Below are positions 25,968 to 35,014 of a stretch of DNA of 64,000 nt, piece after piece. A model generated the notes under the pieces. It saw nothing but the letters and a program-made list of their open reading frames with translations. It was not told the DNA's origin and did no database searches. Made by a program: the position numbers and the translations under genes. This DNA is from Sporomusa acidovorans (GTDB lineage Bacteria; Bacillota; Negativicutes; Sporomusales; Sporomusaceae), in assembly GCF_900101845.1 (NCBI RefSeq), contig NZ_FNAM01000025.1, positions 18,840 to 82,839 on the forward strand, written 5' to 3'. Numbering within the stretch: position 1 is the first letter of the stretch; each line of letters starts with the position of its first letter.

Positions 25968-27698
25968 TTACACAATGTTTTCGCTTAGTACCGAGACAGG
26001 CATTAGTTGAAAATTTACTACATCGATGAGACCTGCGTCTGTCAATTTTAAGGCAGGAATGACCGGCAGGCTTAAAAAAGCCAAAGTCATAAACGGGTCA
26101 TAATCCGCTTTTACACCAAGACTGCGGGCAATTTTGTGAAGAGCGGCCAGTTTTTCCTGTACCTCGCCGATATCCCGATCAGTCATTAGTCCGGTCAGCG
26201 GCAAAGGCAACGTACCTAATATTTCTCTGTCACCGGCGATAACCAGACCGCCCTGAATATGTTCAATTTCTTTTACAGCCAACATAATGGCATCATCATC
26301 AGTTCCCACTACGACAAGATTATGAGAATCATGAGCAATGGTCGACGCTATAGCCCCCCGCTTAAGGCCCAACCCCTGCAGCAGCCCCACACCTACATTG
26401 CCGGTGCCTTTATGCCGTTCCCATACTACCAGTTTCAGAATATCCCGGCTGACATCGGGAACAAACTCTCCCCTAACCACCGGCACCGGCAGTTCTAAAG
26501 CCTCTGTTACCAGTTGATGGGGCACTAGGCCAATCACTCTGGCAACAGAAGAATGGGCAGGGAGCCGCAGCTTATCCCGGCTGAGTTCTCCCAGGCACAA
26601 CGTGTTGCGCACCCATTTATCGTCAACGAAAAAGTTCATAAACATTGATTTCCCGTTTTCCGCTGCCAGCTGCCCATCTTTAAAGACCATGACAGGCCGC
26701 CATTCTTCCAGATTATCGAACACCAGCAAATCAGCCCGGTAACCGGGGGCAATGGCCCCCAAATCGTCAAGCCGGAAGTAACTGGCCACATTGATGGTAG
26801 CCATCTGCAATACCCAGGCCGGGTCCGCACCGGCGGCAATGGCCAAACGGACCATGTGATTGATGTGGCCTTCGGCAATTAAATCCGCCGGATGGCGGTC
26901 ATCAGTGGCAAACAGACAGCGTTTTACCGTATATTGGTTTACGGCCGGCAACAGCTTTACCAGGTTATGAGCCGCCGAACCTTCCCTAAGCATGACATAC
27001 ATACCCTGCTCCAGGCGTTCTGTCGCTTCTTCCGGCGTCACACATTCGTGGTCGGAGCGAATTCCGGCAGCGATATAGCCGGTTAACTCTCTGCCGGTTA
27101 AACCGGGAGCATGCCCATCCACCAGCTTTCCCTCAGCTAAGCGGATTTTTTCATAAATGGCGGCTTCTTTCTGAAGTACGCCGGGATAATCCATCATTTC
27201 TCCCAAGCCCAGTATTCTTGGATGATGGATAAAATCGGCCAATTCTTTTGCCTTCAGTGTGGCTCCCGCGTGCTCCAGCCGGGTAGCAGGCACACAGGAA
27301 GGCAGCATCATGTATACGTTTAGGGGAAGCTGTTCAGTAGCCTTCAACATATAGCGAATGCCCTCCAGACCTGCCACATTGGCAATTTCATGGGGATCAG
27401 CAATCACGGTGGTTGTACCGCTGGGTACTACGGCACAGGCAAATTGTGCGGGGCTTACCATCGCACTTTCAAGATGAACATGACCGTCAATAAAGCCTGG
27501 TGTTATAAATTTTCCTGTGCCATCGATTTCTTTACGGCCGCTGTATGAGCCAACTCCGGCTATATAGCCGTTGACAATGGCCACATCGCCTGTTGTAAAC
27601 CGGCCTGTAAATACATTAAATACCCGGGCATTTTTCAGTACCAGATCAGCATCCGAGCGCCCTAATGCCGTATCAACCAATTCCTGTACCCGCTTCAT
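25968..27698 (-). CDS. ade: Adenine deaminase
   Basis: Manganese/iron amidohydrolase converting adenine to hypoxanthine. Family marks: TPGFIDGHVHLESAMV (metal HxH), DPHEIANVAG, VTPEEATERLEQG, and the C-terminal Ade domain with SHNLVVVGTDDDA. It has 576 residues, normal length, and starts after GGGGAG. It is 37 bases after the AzgA-type permease and 36 before the xanthine permease. It brings adenine to hypoxanthine, the substrate of the three-subunit dehydrogenase. Confidence 0.95.
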   Translation of the reverse strand: MKRVQELVDTALGRSDADLVLKNARVFNVFTGRFTTGDVAIVNGYIAGVGSYSGRKEIDGTGKFITPGFIDGHVHLESAMVSPAQFACAVVPSGTTTVIADPHEIANVAGLEGIRYMLKATEQLPLNVYMMLPSCVPATRLEHAGATLKAKELADFIHHPRILGLGEMMDYPGVLQKEAAIYEKIRLAEGKLVDGHAPGLTGRELTGYIAAGIRSDHECVTPEEATERLEQGMYVMLREGSAAHNLVKLLPAVNQYTVKRCLFATDDRHPADLIAEGHINHMVRLAIAAGADPAWVLQMATINVASYFRLDDLGAIAPGYRADLLVFDNLEEWRPVMVFKDGQLAAENGKSMFMNFFVDDKWVRNTLCLGELSRDKLRLPAHSSVARVIGLVPHQLVTEALELPVPVVRGEFVPDVSRDILKLVVWERHKGTGNVGVGLLQGLGLKRGAIASTIAHDSHNLVVVGTDDDAIMLAVKEIEHIQGGLVIAGDREILGTLPLPLTGLMTDRDIGEVQEKLAALHKIARSLGVKADYDPFMTLAFLSLPVIPALKLTDAGLIDVVNFQLMPVSVLSENIV

Positions 27699-27735
27699 GC
27701 TTTTCTCCCCTTTCCCTTGGCTGCCTTACAGGAGA

Positions 27736-29058
27736 CTAATGTAAACGCATATAAAAGTTAGCAAGGAAGGCCAGACTGACAAGCCACATTACCAGACTGA
27801 CTTCTTTGGCTCTGCCGGATAGAACTTTAACAAAGGTATAGCTTACAAAACCAAACGCAAACCCATTGGCAATACTATAAGTTAAAGGCATCATAATAAT
27901 CGTCATAAATGCAGGAAACCCATCGGTAAAATCACTAAAATCCACATGCACGATTTCCGCCATCATCAGTGCCCCCACCAGGATTAACGCCGGTGCCGTA
28001 GCAAAGCCGGGCACCAGACCGATAAGCGGCGCAAAAAACAGGGAAACAATAAATAAGGCGGCAATTGTCAGAGCAGTCAGACCGGTTTTACCGCCTTCCG
28101 CAATACCGGCGGCACTTTCCACATACGAAGTGACCGTAGACGTGCCAAATACGGCGCTGGCCAGCGTTCCAACCGCATCAGTGGTTAACGCTTTATCGAG
28201 ATTTTCAATTTCACCCTTGTCATCCATTAATTTAGCCTTGCGTGTTAACCCGATCAATGTTCCCATATTGTCAAACAGTTCAACAATGGTAAACGTAAAA
28301 ATAATGGAGAATATGCCAAACTGCCAGGCACCAGCCAGGTCTAACTGCATAAAAGTAGGCGTTATGTCAGGCAGTTTAAAACTGATAATATCATCAATTC
28401 CTTTAGGTGTCGGTACCGCCCCAAAGATCATTCCCAGGACAGTTGTGGTAATAATCCCGATAAGAATAGAGCCTTTGACGTTTCTGGCCATGAAAACAGC
28501 GGTAATAATGAGCCCCGCGCAGGCCAGCAGCGGTTCGGCAGTGATCAAATGCCCCAGCGTTACAAAGGTAGCTTTATCCGCGATAATGATGCCGGCATTT
28601 TTCAAACCGATAAAAGCGATAAACAAACCAATGCCTACGCCAATTGCACATTTTAGATTCATGGGAACCGACTTGATGATCGCTTGGCGAATACCGCCAA
28701 GGGTTAGAATTAAGAATAAGATACCGGAGCAGAACACTGCGCCCAAAGCGACCTGCCAGGATAAGTGCAGCACACCTACCACATAGTAGGCAAAAAATGC
28801 ATTCAGCCCCATGCCGGGTGCTACGGCTATGGGAAAGTTAGCCCATACGGCCATTAGGGTTGTGGCCAAAGCAGTGGCCCAGATTGTCGACGCAATGGCC
28901 GCCTCCTTGGGGATTCCCGCATCTGCCAGAATATTAGGGTTTACAAAGATGATATAGGCTAAGGCCACGAAAGTAGTTAAACCTGCCAACAGCTCTGTCT
29001 TGACATCAGTTTCCTTTTGAGTAAGTTTAAACAGCCTGTCAAGTAACCCTTGATTCAT
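27736..29058 (-). CDS. NCS2 (AzgA-type) purine permease, sigma-54 operon leader
   Basis: A 440-residue relative of the 20262-21611 permease: same start logic (LFKLTQKETDVKTELLAGL) and TSYVESAAGIAEGGKTG motif, with GMGLNAFF in the pore region. The start follows CTAGGAGG. It is the first gene after a -24/-12 promoter, followed by ade and the xanthine permease at 36-37 base spacing. Adenine or hypoxanthine is the likely substrate, given ade next to it. It has no purine aptamer, so the two AzgA-type permeases are controlled by different means. Confidence 0.92.
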   Translation of the reverse strand: MNQGLLDRLFKLTQKETDVKTELLAGLTTFVALAYIIFVNPNILADAGIPKEAAIASTIWATALATTLMAVWANFPIAVAPGMGLNAFFAYYVVGVLHLSWQVALGAVFCSGILFLILTLGGIRQAIIKSVPMNLKCAIGVGIGLFIAFIGLKNAGIIIADKATFVTLGHLITAEPLLACAGLIITAVFMARNVKGSILIGIITTTVLGMIFGAVPTPKGIDDIISFKLPDITPTFMQLDLAGAWQFGIFSIIFTFTIVELFDNMGTLIGLTRKAKLMDDKGEIENLDKALTTDAVGTLASAVFGTSTVTSYVESAAGIAEGGKTGLTALTIAALFIVSLFFAPLIGLVPGFATAPALILVGALMMAEIVHVDFSDFTDGFPAFMTIIMMPLTYSIANGFAFGFVSYTFVKVLSGRAKEVSLVMWLVSLAFLANFYMRLH

Positions 29059-29170
29059 TCTTATCCCTCCTAGAATTTTTATTGGAAATCCATCTTACTG
29101 ATGGCATTTTCCCCAGCAACTCCCTTTCGGTTTATCTTTCGTAACTTCGTTCCGTTTTTTTCTTAATATT

Positions 29171-29188
29171 GTGCAAATCCTATGCCAA
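29171..29188 (-). promoter_or_regulatory. Sigma-54 promoter of the permease-ade operon
   Basis: The minus strand reads TTGGCATAGGATTTGCAC; GG (29186-29185) and GC (29174-29173) are 12 bases apart. Predicted start near 29161, about 100 bases before the permease ATG. Confidence 0.88.
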
Positions 29189-29330
29189 ATTTTCTAAAAA
29201 TACACAAAATAATAAGTTTATTATGATAATAGACCGTACATCTGCTTATATCACTTATCTGGCGCACTTACAAACTTTATTTCATTCCCAAATTATTTGC
29301 TTTTTAACGATAATTACGGATTTGACTTCC

Positions 29331-29361
29331 TATCAAATTGATAATTTATATCATTTTGATA
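29331..29361. promoter_or_regulatory. Upstream palindrome pair, sites 1 and 2
   Basis: TATCAAATTGATA at 29331-29343 (perfect) and TATCATTTTGATA at 29349-29361 (one mismatch), 18 bases apart, about 157-190 bases upstream of the sigma-54 promoter. Proposed binding sites of the YgeV-type activator. Confidence 0.7.
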
Positions 29362-29441
29362 GAAAAGTGAATTTCAATCATGCTATCCAACAATAATTGT
29401 TCTTTTCGACCTTTTAAAGTTCTTACGAAATGCTGCTATTC

Positions 29442-29454
29442 TATCAAATTGATA
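29442..29454. promoter_or_regulatory. Upstream palindrome, site 3
   Basis: TATCAAATTGATA, a perfect palindrome, about 270 bases upstream of the sigma-54 promoter; identical to site 3 of the ygeX operon (47023-47035). Confidence 0.7.
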
Positions 29455-29843
29455 AAGAAACTATTTGTATAGCTTTTCTGCTAAAGGCAGTCAATTCGCA
29501 TGTTATTGTTTATTCTTTTTTATTGCCTGTAGCACATTAATTCTATATTATCGCAAAATTCGTACCAAATTCAGTCTAGACAACACAACCGTTCCTGTAA
29601 AGTCTCGTCTTTTGAACAGTCAGGTTGTTTTCCCCATTCAATAAATATCCCCCAGCCTAGCCGGGGGGTCTTGAACAGGCGTAGCCCTTTATTACTCCTG
29701 AATGTTATGCATAAGCGGAGGTTAAGCGCCAGCGGCGGAGCGTTGTATGACGGCTGCCCGCGCCGGGCCTTGTACCCGACACCCTTTGTTTTATAAGGTT
29801 TCAGCACCGCGCAAAACTTATAATTTCTATTGTATGATATAGT
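29455..29843. other. Intergenic region with repeat and hairpin remnants
   Basis: No convincing gene. It holds a CCCCCAGCC-TAGCCGGGGGG hairpin at about 29651-29671 followed by TCTTGAAC, and a stretch at 29713-29748 that resembles the inner part of the 24462 repeat. A 105-codon frame on the minus strand runs through these elements and has no ribosome site. Confidence 0.5.
29713..29748. repeat. Solo copy of the inner repeat core
   Basis: AAGCGGAGGTTAAGCGCCAG and the following GCGGCGGAGCGTTGT match 24511-24545 except for a few transitions. The differences G-A and C-T look like drift from one ancestral hairpin. Confidence 0.6.
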
Positions 29844-29886
29844 GAAAAAAAAGACCTCCCGAACCAGCAGAGCTCGGAAGGTCTTC
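29844..29886 (-). terminator. Terminator of the three-subunit dehydrogenase operon
   Basis: Stem AAGACCT-CCGA/TCGG-AGGTCTT; on the minus strand eight T residues follow. It lies about 235 bases past the last gene of that operon. Confidence 0.8.
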
Positions 29887-30121
29887 ATTGACCATAAATC
29901 CTAAATTTGTCTTATTTTAACATGGAAATTCCACTTTTTCAAGAGCAAATTTGAAAATTCACGAATACAGAACCCTCATCCCCGGTATTTCCAACCTATC
30001 TTACACCATAATCATCCTCCATACGCGGGACCATGGATAATTCAGTTCCGGCCATTTTTCGGGCAAGCAGGTAAAACCAAAAAATAATCTATTCATCCAT
30101 TTCTTTTAATTCCAGGCAACG

Positions 30122-30943
30122 TCAAATTCCGTTAGTTTCAAGAAAATCGCGCAGCAAATTCATACACACTGTTTTTCTGTATTCTGCCGAAACTCTGCCT
30201 TTGATAGGAACAATCGCCTTGTCATAGGCTGCCAGATACTCGGCCTTAACCGCTTTGGCCTCAGCAATCGTTTTACCAATCAGCAGGGCATCAATTTCTG
30301 CCCGGCTGATCACAATGTCACTGACGGCGCCAAAGGCAGTCCGGCAATTCATAATCTTTCCTGCCGCCACGTCAAGAATAGCACCGAAAGACACGCGGGA
30401 AATGGCTAAGGCACCTCTGGCCCCTACTTTCTTATAATAGTAATTGCTAAGGCCGTTTTTATTTATAAGAATCTCGGCAAGCAGTTCACCCGCCTGCAAG
30501 GCTGTTTTCTTCCGTCCCAGATAAAAATCTGCAATCGGTATGACCCGTTCACCATGGCTGCTGACTAAACGCAGTTTAGCCCCTGTAACAAAAAACACCA
30601 TCGCACTGTCCGCCTTGGGCGAACCGTTGCAAATATTACCGCCAACAGTCCCGAGGTTGCGGATAGCCGGCGCAGCAATCTGTGACACCGCTTCTTTAAT
30701 AATAGCAGGCGTCAGCTCGCTTTCCAGCACTTCGGTGAACGTACAGGCCGCACCAATGCGAATATACGCCTCATCTTCTACAATCTGTTTTATTTCGGGA
30801 ATTTTACTAAGAAATAAATAGGTGGCGTCTTCCTTTGCCTCAATCATTAGATCGGTTCCGCCGCCATAAGGAATTACCGCAGGATCCTTTGCCAGGATAG
30901 TTAATGCTGCTTGCAGCGATTTAGCCTGATAACCATTTACCAT
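30122..30943 (-). CDS. Xanthine dehydrogenase-like FAD subunit
   Basis: FAD-binding subunit (CoxM/XdhB type, YgeT-like) of a three-subunit molybdenum hydroxylase. The 273 residues show the PCMH-type VIPYGGGTDLMIE FAD motif and the TVGGNICNGSPKADS segment that holds the isoalloxazine. It starts after GCAAAGGAGG and overlaps the iron-sulfur subunit by 7 bases. Passes electrons from the 2Fe-2S subunit to NAD or ferredoxin. The substrate is most likely hypoxanthine/xanthine by its purine context. Confidence 0.92.
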   Translation of the reverse strand: MVNGYQAKSLQAALTILAKDPAVIPYGGGTDLMIEAKEDATYLFLSKIPEIKQIVEDEAYIRIGAACTFTEVLESELTPAIIKEAVSQIAAPAIRNLGTVGGNICNGSPKADSAMVFFVTGAKLRLVSSHGERVIPIADFYLGRKKTALQAGELLAEILINKNGLSNYYYKKVGARGALAISRVSFGAILDVAAGKIMNCRTAFGAVSDIVISRAEIDALLIGKTIAEAKAVKAEYLAAYDKAIVPIKGRVSAEYRKTVCMNLLRDFLETNGI

Positions 30944-31407
30944 AAACCTTTTCCCTCCTTTGCAGCAATACCAATCGCTTTAACGATAGCAGTATAGCCG
31001 GTACAGCGGCAAAGATTGCCGGAAATGCCTGTACGAATCTCGTCTTCAGAAGGATTCGGATTTTTAGCAAGAATACATTCGGATGCAAGTATCATACCCG
31101 GAATACAGAAACCGCACTGTACAGCACTGACAGAAGCGTAAGCTTCTTCCAGCACGGCAAAACGCTTTGTTTCCCGGTAACCCTCCAAGGTCATAACATG
31201 ACTGCCGGCAACATGCCCCATAGCCACCATACAGGAGTTAGCCAGCCGGCCGTCAAGAATAACCGAACAGGCGCCGCATTCGCCTTCTTTACAGCCGCAC
31301 TTTACACTGGTAAGTCTAAACTCACTGCGCAGAACATCCAGCAGCCGCTCGTTTGCTTTCGCTGCTGATGCAACCTCCTGCCCGTTCAGAATAAACTTTA
31401 TCATCAC
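30937..31407 (-). CDS. Xanthine dehydrogenase-like 2Fe-2S subunit
   Basis: Two-cluster iron-sulfur subunit (CoxS/XdhC-like, YgeU-like), 156 residues. Plant-type cluster C-x4-C-x2-C in GCKEGECGACS with the fourth cysteine further on (ANSCMV), and the second cluster motifs QCGFCIPGM and NLCRCTGY. Sits between the FAD and molybdenum subunits; starts at the overlap with the molybdenum subunit stop (TGATGA). Confidence 0.94.
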   Translation of the reverse strand: MMIKFILNGQEVASAAKANERLLDVLRSEFRLTSVKCGCKEGECGACSVILDGRLANSCMVAMGHVAGSHVMTLEGYRETKRFAVLEEAYASVSAVQCGFCIPGMILASECILAKNPNPSEDEIRTGISGNLCRCTGYTAIVKAIGIAAKEGKGLW

Positions 31408-33518
31408 GCGTTCTCCTCCTGTAAAATTTTCATTGCTTCCTCTGTTGTAAAGGGCAGTTTATTGACAATGGTATCAAGGGCATTTTCTATTGCCGCCACA
31501 TAAGCGGGCGCTCCGCCGACAGCCGGCAGTTCGCCTGCCCCTTTAGCGCCATAAGGGCCGTCTTTATAGGGATTGTCGATGATTTCCGTTACTAGATTCG
31601 GTACATCAACCGCTGTCGGAATGATATAATCGCTGAATTTATTATTGCGGATCATACCTTTATCATTATAATTCATTTGCTCCATCGAAGCGGCGCCAAT
31701 TCCTTGCAGGAAACCGCCCTGCATCTGTCCCTGGATAATATTCATATCAATAGCAACACCTACGTCATAAATCCCCCATGCACCCAGAACCTTCGTGGTG
31801 GCTGTAAGTGTGTCCACTTCTATTTCAACGGCATTAATCGCCCAGGAATAGGTCGGGTAAGCATCCCCCTTAAATTTTTGAATATCAAACGGAATAATAA
31901 AATCAGGTTCGACGAAACGTTCTTCGACAATTTGTTCTTCGCCGGGTTTCCACTCTTTTTTAAGTCTCTCGGAAGCACGCCGGAGTAATTCGCCCACCAC
32001 CATCAACGAGCGGCTGGCTACTGTCGGACCTGAATCAGGTACCAGATCCGTATCCGGATTGTTAAGGTTTACCCGGTCATAATCTATGCCCAGAGTATCC
32101 GCTACGATCTTACAGAAAGTCGTTTTTAAACCCTGCCCCATATCGGTATTGCTGGCGAGAATTTCCACAGTATCATCAGCGTTTTTTCTTATTTTTGTAA
32201 CCGCTTTAATGATGTCGCGTTCACCGCTGCCGGTAAAACCACAACCATGGAAAAACAGGGACATGCCAATTCCTTTACGGAAACGTCCGGTTTGCTGTTC
32301 ATAGCGCTTGCGTTTTTCCCGGTAATCGCAAAGCTCGTCAATGCGTTTAATCATCTCCGGCAAAGGTACGTGGAAATGATATTTACCGCTGGTGGAAGTA
32401 GCATCCCCCTGTTTAACAAGATGCTTTTCCTTAAATTCAAGTGCGTCTACACCCATTTCTTTAGCGATATGATTCATCATCATTTCAATGGCAAAGAAAG
32501 TTTGCGGCGCACCAAAGCCACGGTAAGCACCGTTTGGTACCGTATTGGTCTTTACCGCCCGTCCGGCAACTCGCAGGTTATCTACGCGATATACACCGTT
32601 TGCACCGATCATGCCACGTTGTAAAACAACCAGCGAAAGCGTGGTGTAGGCACCGCTATTGTAGATGATATCAATATCCATACCGGTAATTTCACCGTTT
32701 TTTACGGCTACTTTATACGTACAAACAGATGGATGACGTTTCGAAGTAAACTCCATATCTTCCTGACGTCCGAATACAACTTTAACCGGTTTATTTGCTT
32801 TTTTGGCCGCTACCGCCGTCTGGCAGGCAAGAATAGAGGGAAATGCCTCCTTGCCGCCAAAGCCGCCGCCGGTAACATCCTGCACAACCTGAATATTCTT
32901 TGCATCATAACCTAATGCTTTGGTCAGAGCACCATGTACATAATAGGGACACTGCATCGATCCGCGTACCGTCATGCGCTCCTTATGCGGATAAGCGACC
33001 ATTCCTTGGGTTTCGAGATAAGCCTGCTCCTGGTGCCCGGTCTCAAAGGTTTCAATAAAAACCCGGTCTGCTTCCGCCAGCGCCTTATCGATATCACCTT
33101 TTTCGTATTTGATATCAAAAAAAGCTGTGTCCGCTTTACGCATGTCAAGAATCGGCACTTGTTCTTCGTATACTACAACAATTTCCTGCAAAATTCTCTC
33201 TACTGCTTTTAGCTCCGGACCAACAACCATGAGAATCGGCTCGCCAACATATTCCACGGTATCCTCAGCAAAGACAGGCGTATCGGCAAGTACAATCTGC
33301 ACGCGGTTCTCACCGGTTACGTCGTTCTTATCAACAACAAAATACCCTTCAGGCAAGTCCGGGAGGATAATGTTGCTGATGCGTGCTTTTGCTTTCGTAG
33401 AATGCAGCAGCCTGCCGTAAAGCATTCCGTCTATCACAACATCATCCACATAAAGAGCACGCCCGCTTACCTTCGCTGTATGATCCTTTTTTCTTATTGA
33501 TTTACTGATCTTTTCCAT
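31404..33518 (-). CDS. Xanthine dehydrogenase-like molybdenum subunit
   Basis: Molybdopterin-binding catalytic subunit (YgeS-like), 704 residues, starting RKKDHTAKVSGRALYVDD. The MoCo-contact motifs GGGFGGKEAFPS, GAYRGFGAPQ and the C-terminal active-site GAKGAGELPAVGG with its catalytic glutamate are visible. It starts after ACAGGAGG. It is first in the three-gene operon 33518 to 30122 and is preceded by leader element copy A. Compare the fused 851-residue enzyme at 39508: the window encodes two dehydrogenase types. Confidence 0.94.
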   Translation of the reverse strand: MEKISKSIRKKDHTAKVSGRALYVDDVVIDGMLYGRLLHSTKAKARISNIILPDLPEGYFVVDKNDVTGENRVQIVLADTPVFAEDTVEYVGEPILMVVGPELKAVERILQEIVVVYEEQVPILDMRKADTAFFDIKYEKGDIDKALAEADRVFIETFETGHQEQAYLETQGMVAYPHKERMTVRGSMQCPYYVHGALTKALGYDAKNIQVVQDVTGGGFGGKEAFPSILACQTAVAAKKANKPVKVVFGRQEDMEFTSKRHPSVCTYKVAVKNGEITGMDIDIIYNSGAYTTLSLVVLQRGMIGANGVYRVDNLRVAGRAVKTNTVPNGAYRGFGAPQTFFAIEMMMNHIAKEMGVDALEFKEKHLVKQGDATSTSGKYHFHVPLPEMIKRIDELCDYREKRKRYEQQTGRFRKGIGMSLFFHGCGFTGSGERDIIKAVTKIRKNADDTVEILASNTDMGQGLKTTFCKIVADTLGIDYDRVNLNNPDTDLVPDSGPTVASRSLMVVGELLRRASERLKKEWKPGEEQIVEERFVEPDFIIPFDIQKFKGDAYPTYSWAINAVEIEVDTLTATTKVLGAWGIYDVGVAIDMNIIQGQMQGGFLQGIGAASMEQMNYNDKGMIRNNKFSDYIIPTAVDVPNLVTEIIDNPYKDGPYGAKGAGELPAVGGAPAYVAAIENALDTIVNKLPFTTEEAMKILQEENA

Positions 33519-33588
33519 GCTGCGCCTCCTGTATATAAAATTCCAGGCTATCTGATTTCAGTCTTAAGCAACGTAACAAATCATAAGA

Positions 33589-33640
33589 AAAGACTTGGCT
33601 TGTGCCAAGTCCCTCAGGACGCCGGCAGAAGCCTTAGTCG
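33589..33640 (-). ncRNA. Leader hairpin element, copy A
   Basis: Minus strand: GACTAAGGC-TTCT-GCC, GTCC-TGAG-GGAC, then GACTTGGC-ACAA-GCCAAGTC and TTTTCTT. The second and third hairpins share GGAC/GACTT bases and cannot form together. It ends about 70 bases before the molybdenum subunit start. Confidence 0.55.
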
Positions 33641-33706
33641 TTCTATCCAGGGAAAGTTATACTTTCCATCTGGAAAATAAAATAACCGCCAATTTTATAA
33701 ATAAAC

Positions 33707-33723
33707 CTAACAATTATTGTTAG
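33707..33723. promoter_or_regulatory. 17-bp palindrome upstream of the dehydrogenase operon
   Basis: CTAACAATTATTGTTAG, a perfect palindrome around a central T, next to a TATAAT-like TTTTATAATAATT on the minus strand. Candidate operator; the binding protein is unknown. Confidence 0.5.
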
Positions 33724-33798
33724 AATTATTATAAAATGGAGGTTATTTTTCATCAAATTCTTTCTCAAAAGAACTTGCTTGCTATAAAATTCGGATTT

Positions 33799-34734
33799 TT
33801 ACAATAATAGTAACCGATTAAACTCATCCCGCGCATACTGGCGGACATTCTCTTCAAACTGCTGAAATTTTTCTAAAAAGGCGGCACCCTCTTCTGTCAA
33901 ATAAGTTTTGCCACCCCTGCTGCCGCCATGCTTTCTTTCCACAACGGCATACCCCAGTTCTTTTTCTAGCTGGTTGAGCATATTCCAGGCTTTGCTGTAA
34001 GACAACGCAATATGCTTGCAGGCACTGCTTACCGAATGAGTATCTTGAATCAGCAGCAACAATAGTTTCGTTCTTGAATTGAAAAATAAGGATTCTTTTT
34101 CAATACTAATCCTGACAAAAGGATGCAGAATATGCTGGTTGTGTCTTTTTATCAAATAATCTAACCGGTCAATATCATCAAGATCATGAAGAACACCTTC
34201 ATCTTCTATGTCCAGCCACTGCCTCTCGATCCCGAGATTTTGAATGGCGCCGCGCATTCCCCCGTTTCCGGTATACGTCAGGATTTTCGGAATCAAATCA
34301 GCAGAAAGCAAGAGCGGATGTCCGGATTTTCCGCGATAAGACGGCGAAATCAAGTCTTTGCCGCATTCCATCATTTTTTGTATGGTTTCAGGCGTAAACA
34401 TCGGAATATTGACCGGATTGAATATGATCTGATCACATTTGCTTTGCAAAAACTGTAATCCAATCTTGGCAGAATCAAACATTTGGGAATTCTCGTATTG
34501 TTCGTTCCGCAAAAAAATAACCCCGTAATCCGCCAGCTCATGTTCGATTTCTTCCGCCCTGCAGCCGGTAATAACCACAATCGGCGAAATTCCCACTTGC
34601 TGAAAAGTTAAAACTATCCGTTTAACGACTGAGATCGAGCCGATTTTTAATAACGGATTGGATGCCCCTTTTTCCGATAGTTTGCCTGCCGCAACAATTA
34701 AACCACCTGTTACCTTTGCTTTCTTTTCCTTCAT
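33799..34734 (-). CDS. MocA-like nucleotidyltransferase fused to a ModE-type HTH
   Basis: A 311-residue two-domain protein. Residues 1-195 form a GT-A nucleotidyltransferase like MobA/MocA, which attach a nucleotide to molybdopterin; its loop is GLIVAAGKLSEKG rather than the usual LAAGxSxRMG. Residues about 205-311 are a ModE/LysR-type winged helix (SSACKHIALSYSKAWNMLNQLEKELG, ERKHGGSRGGKTYLTEEG). It starts after AGAGGTAG. It lies upstream of the dehydrogenase operon, so it could make the MoCo form it needs and sense it. Both roles are inference; catalytic competence is uncertain because of the altered loop. Confidence 0.8.
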   Translation of the reverse strand: MKEKKAKVTGGLIVAAGKLSEKGASNPLLKIGSISVVKRIVLTFQQVGISPIVVITGCRAEEIEHELADYGVIFLRNEQYENSQMFDSAKIGLQFLQSKCDQIIFNPVNIPMFTPETIQKMMECGKDLISPSYRGKSGHPLLLSADLIPKILTYTGNGGMRGAIQNLGIERQWLDIEDEGVLHDLDDIDRLDYLIKRHNQHILHPFVRISIEKESLFFNSRTKLLLLLIQDTHSVSSACKHIALSYSKAWNMLNQLEKELGYAVVERKHGGSRGGKTYLTEEGAAFLEKFQQFEENVRQYARDEFNRLLLL

Positions 34735-34928
34735 GTCTACCTCTTACCTTGTCCGGGCACCGTTACAATGACACGCTCATGTTTATTTGAGCGTTAACGG
34801 AGCTCCGTAATATTTATAAAATTAATTCCTGTAAACTGTTCAATATCCTGCCAATTTATCTGCAAGTCTTGCAGTATTTTCCTCATTTATATTTATTTTT
34901 CTTCTTGTTGCCGGCAGCGCCTATACAC

Positions 34929-34973
34929 AAAACGCGACCGAGTCAGTTTCTCCTGATTCAGCCGCGTCTTTTC
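34929..34973 (-). terminator. Terminator after ssnA
   Basis: Stem ACGCG-CCGAGTCAG against CTGATTCAG-CGCGT with a GTTTC-type loop; TTTTG follows on the minus strand. Moderate strength. Confidence 0.65.
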
Positions 34974-35014
34974 AAACTCTAAAATAAAGAATATATTGTG
35001 ATTAAACGTATCTT

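Noticed and set aside
28130..28786. A 218-codon plus-strand frame opposite the AzgA-type permease
   Set aside because: Mirror of a membrane gene; similar open shadows lie opposite the other permeases.
29571..29888. A 105-codon minus-strand frame in the 29-30 kb gap
   Set aside because: It runs through a terminator hairpin, a repeat core and a CCCCC/GGGGG hairpin, has no ribosome site and no recognisable domain.
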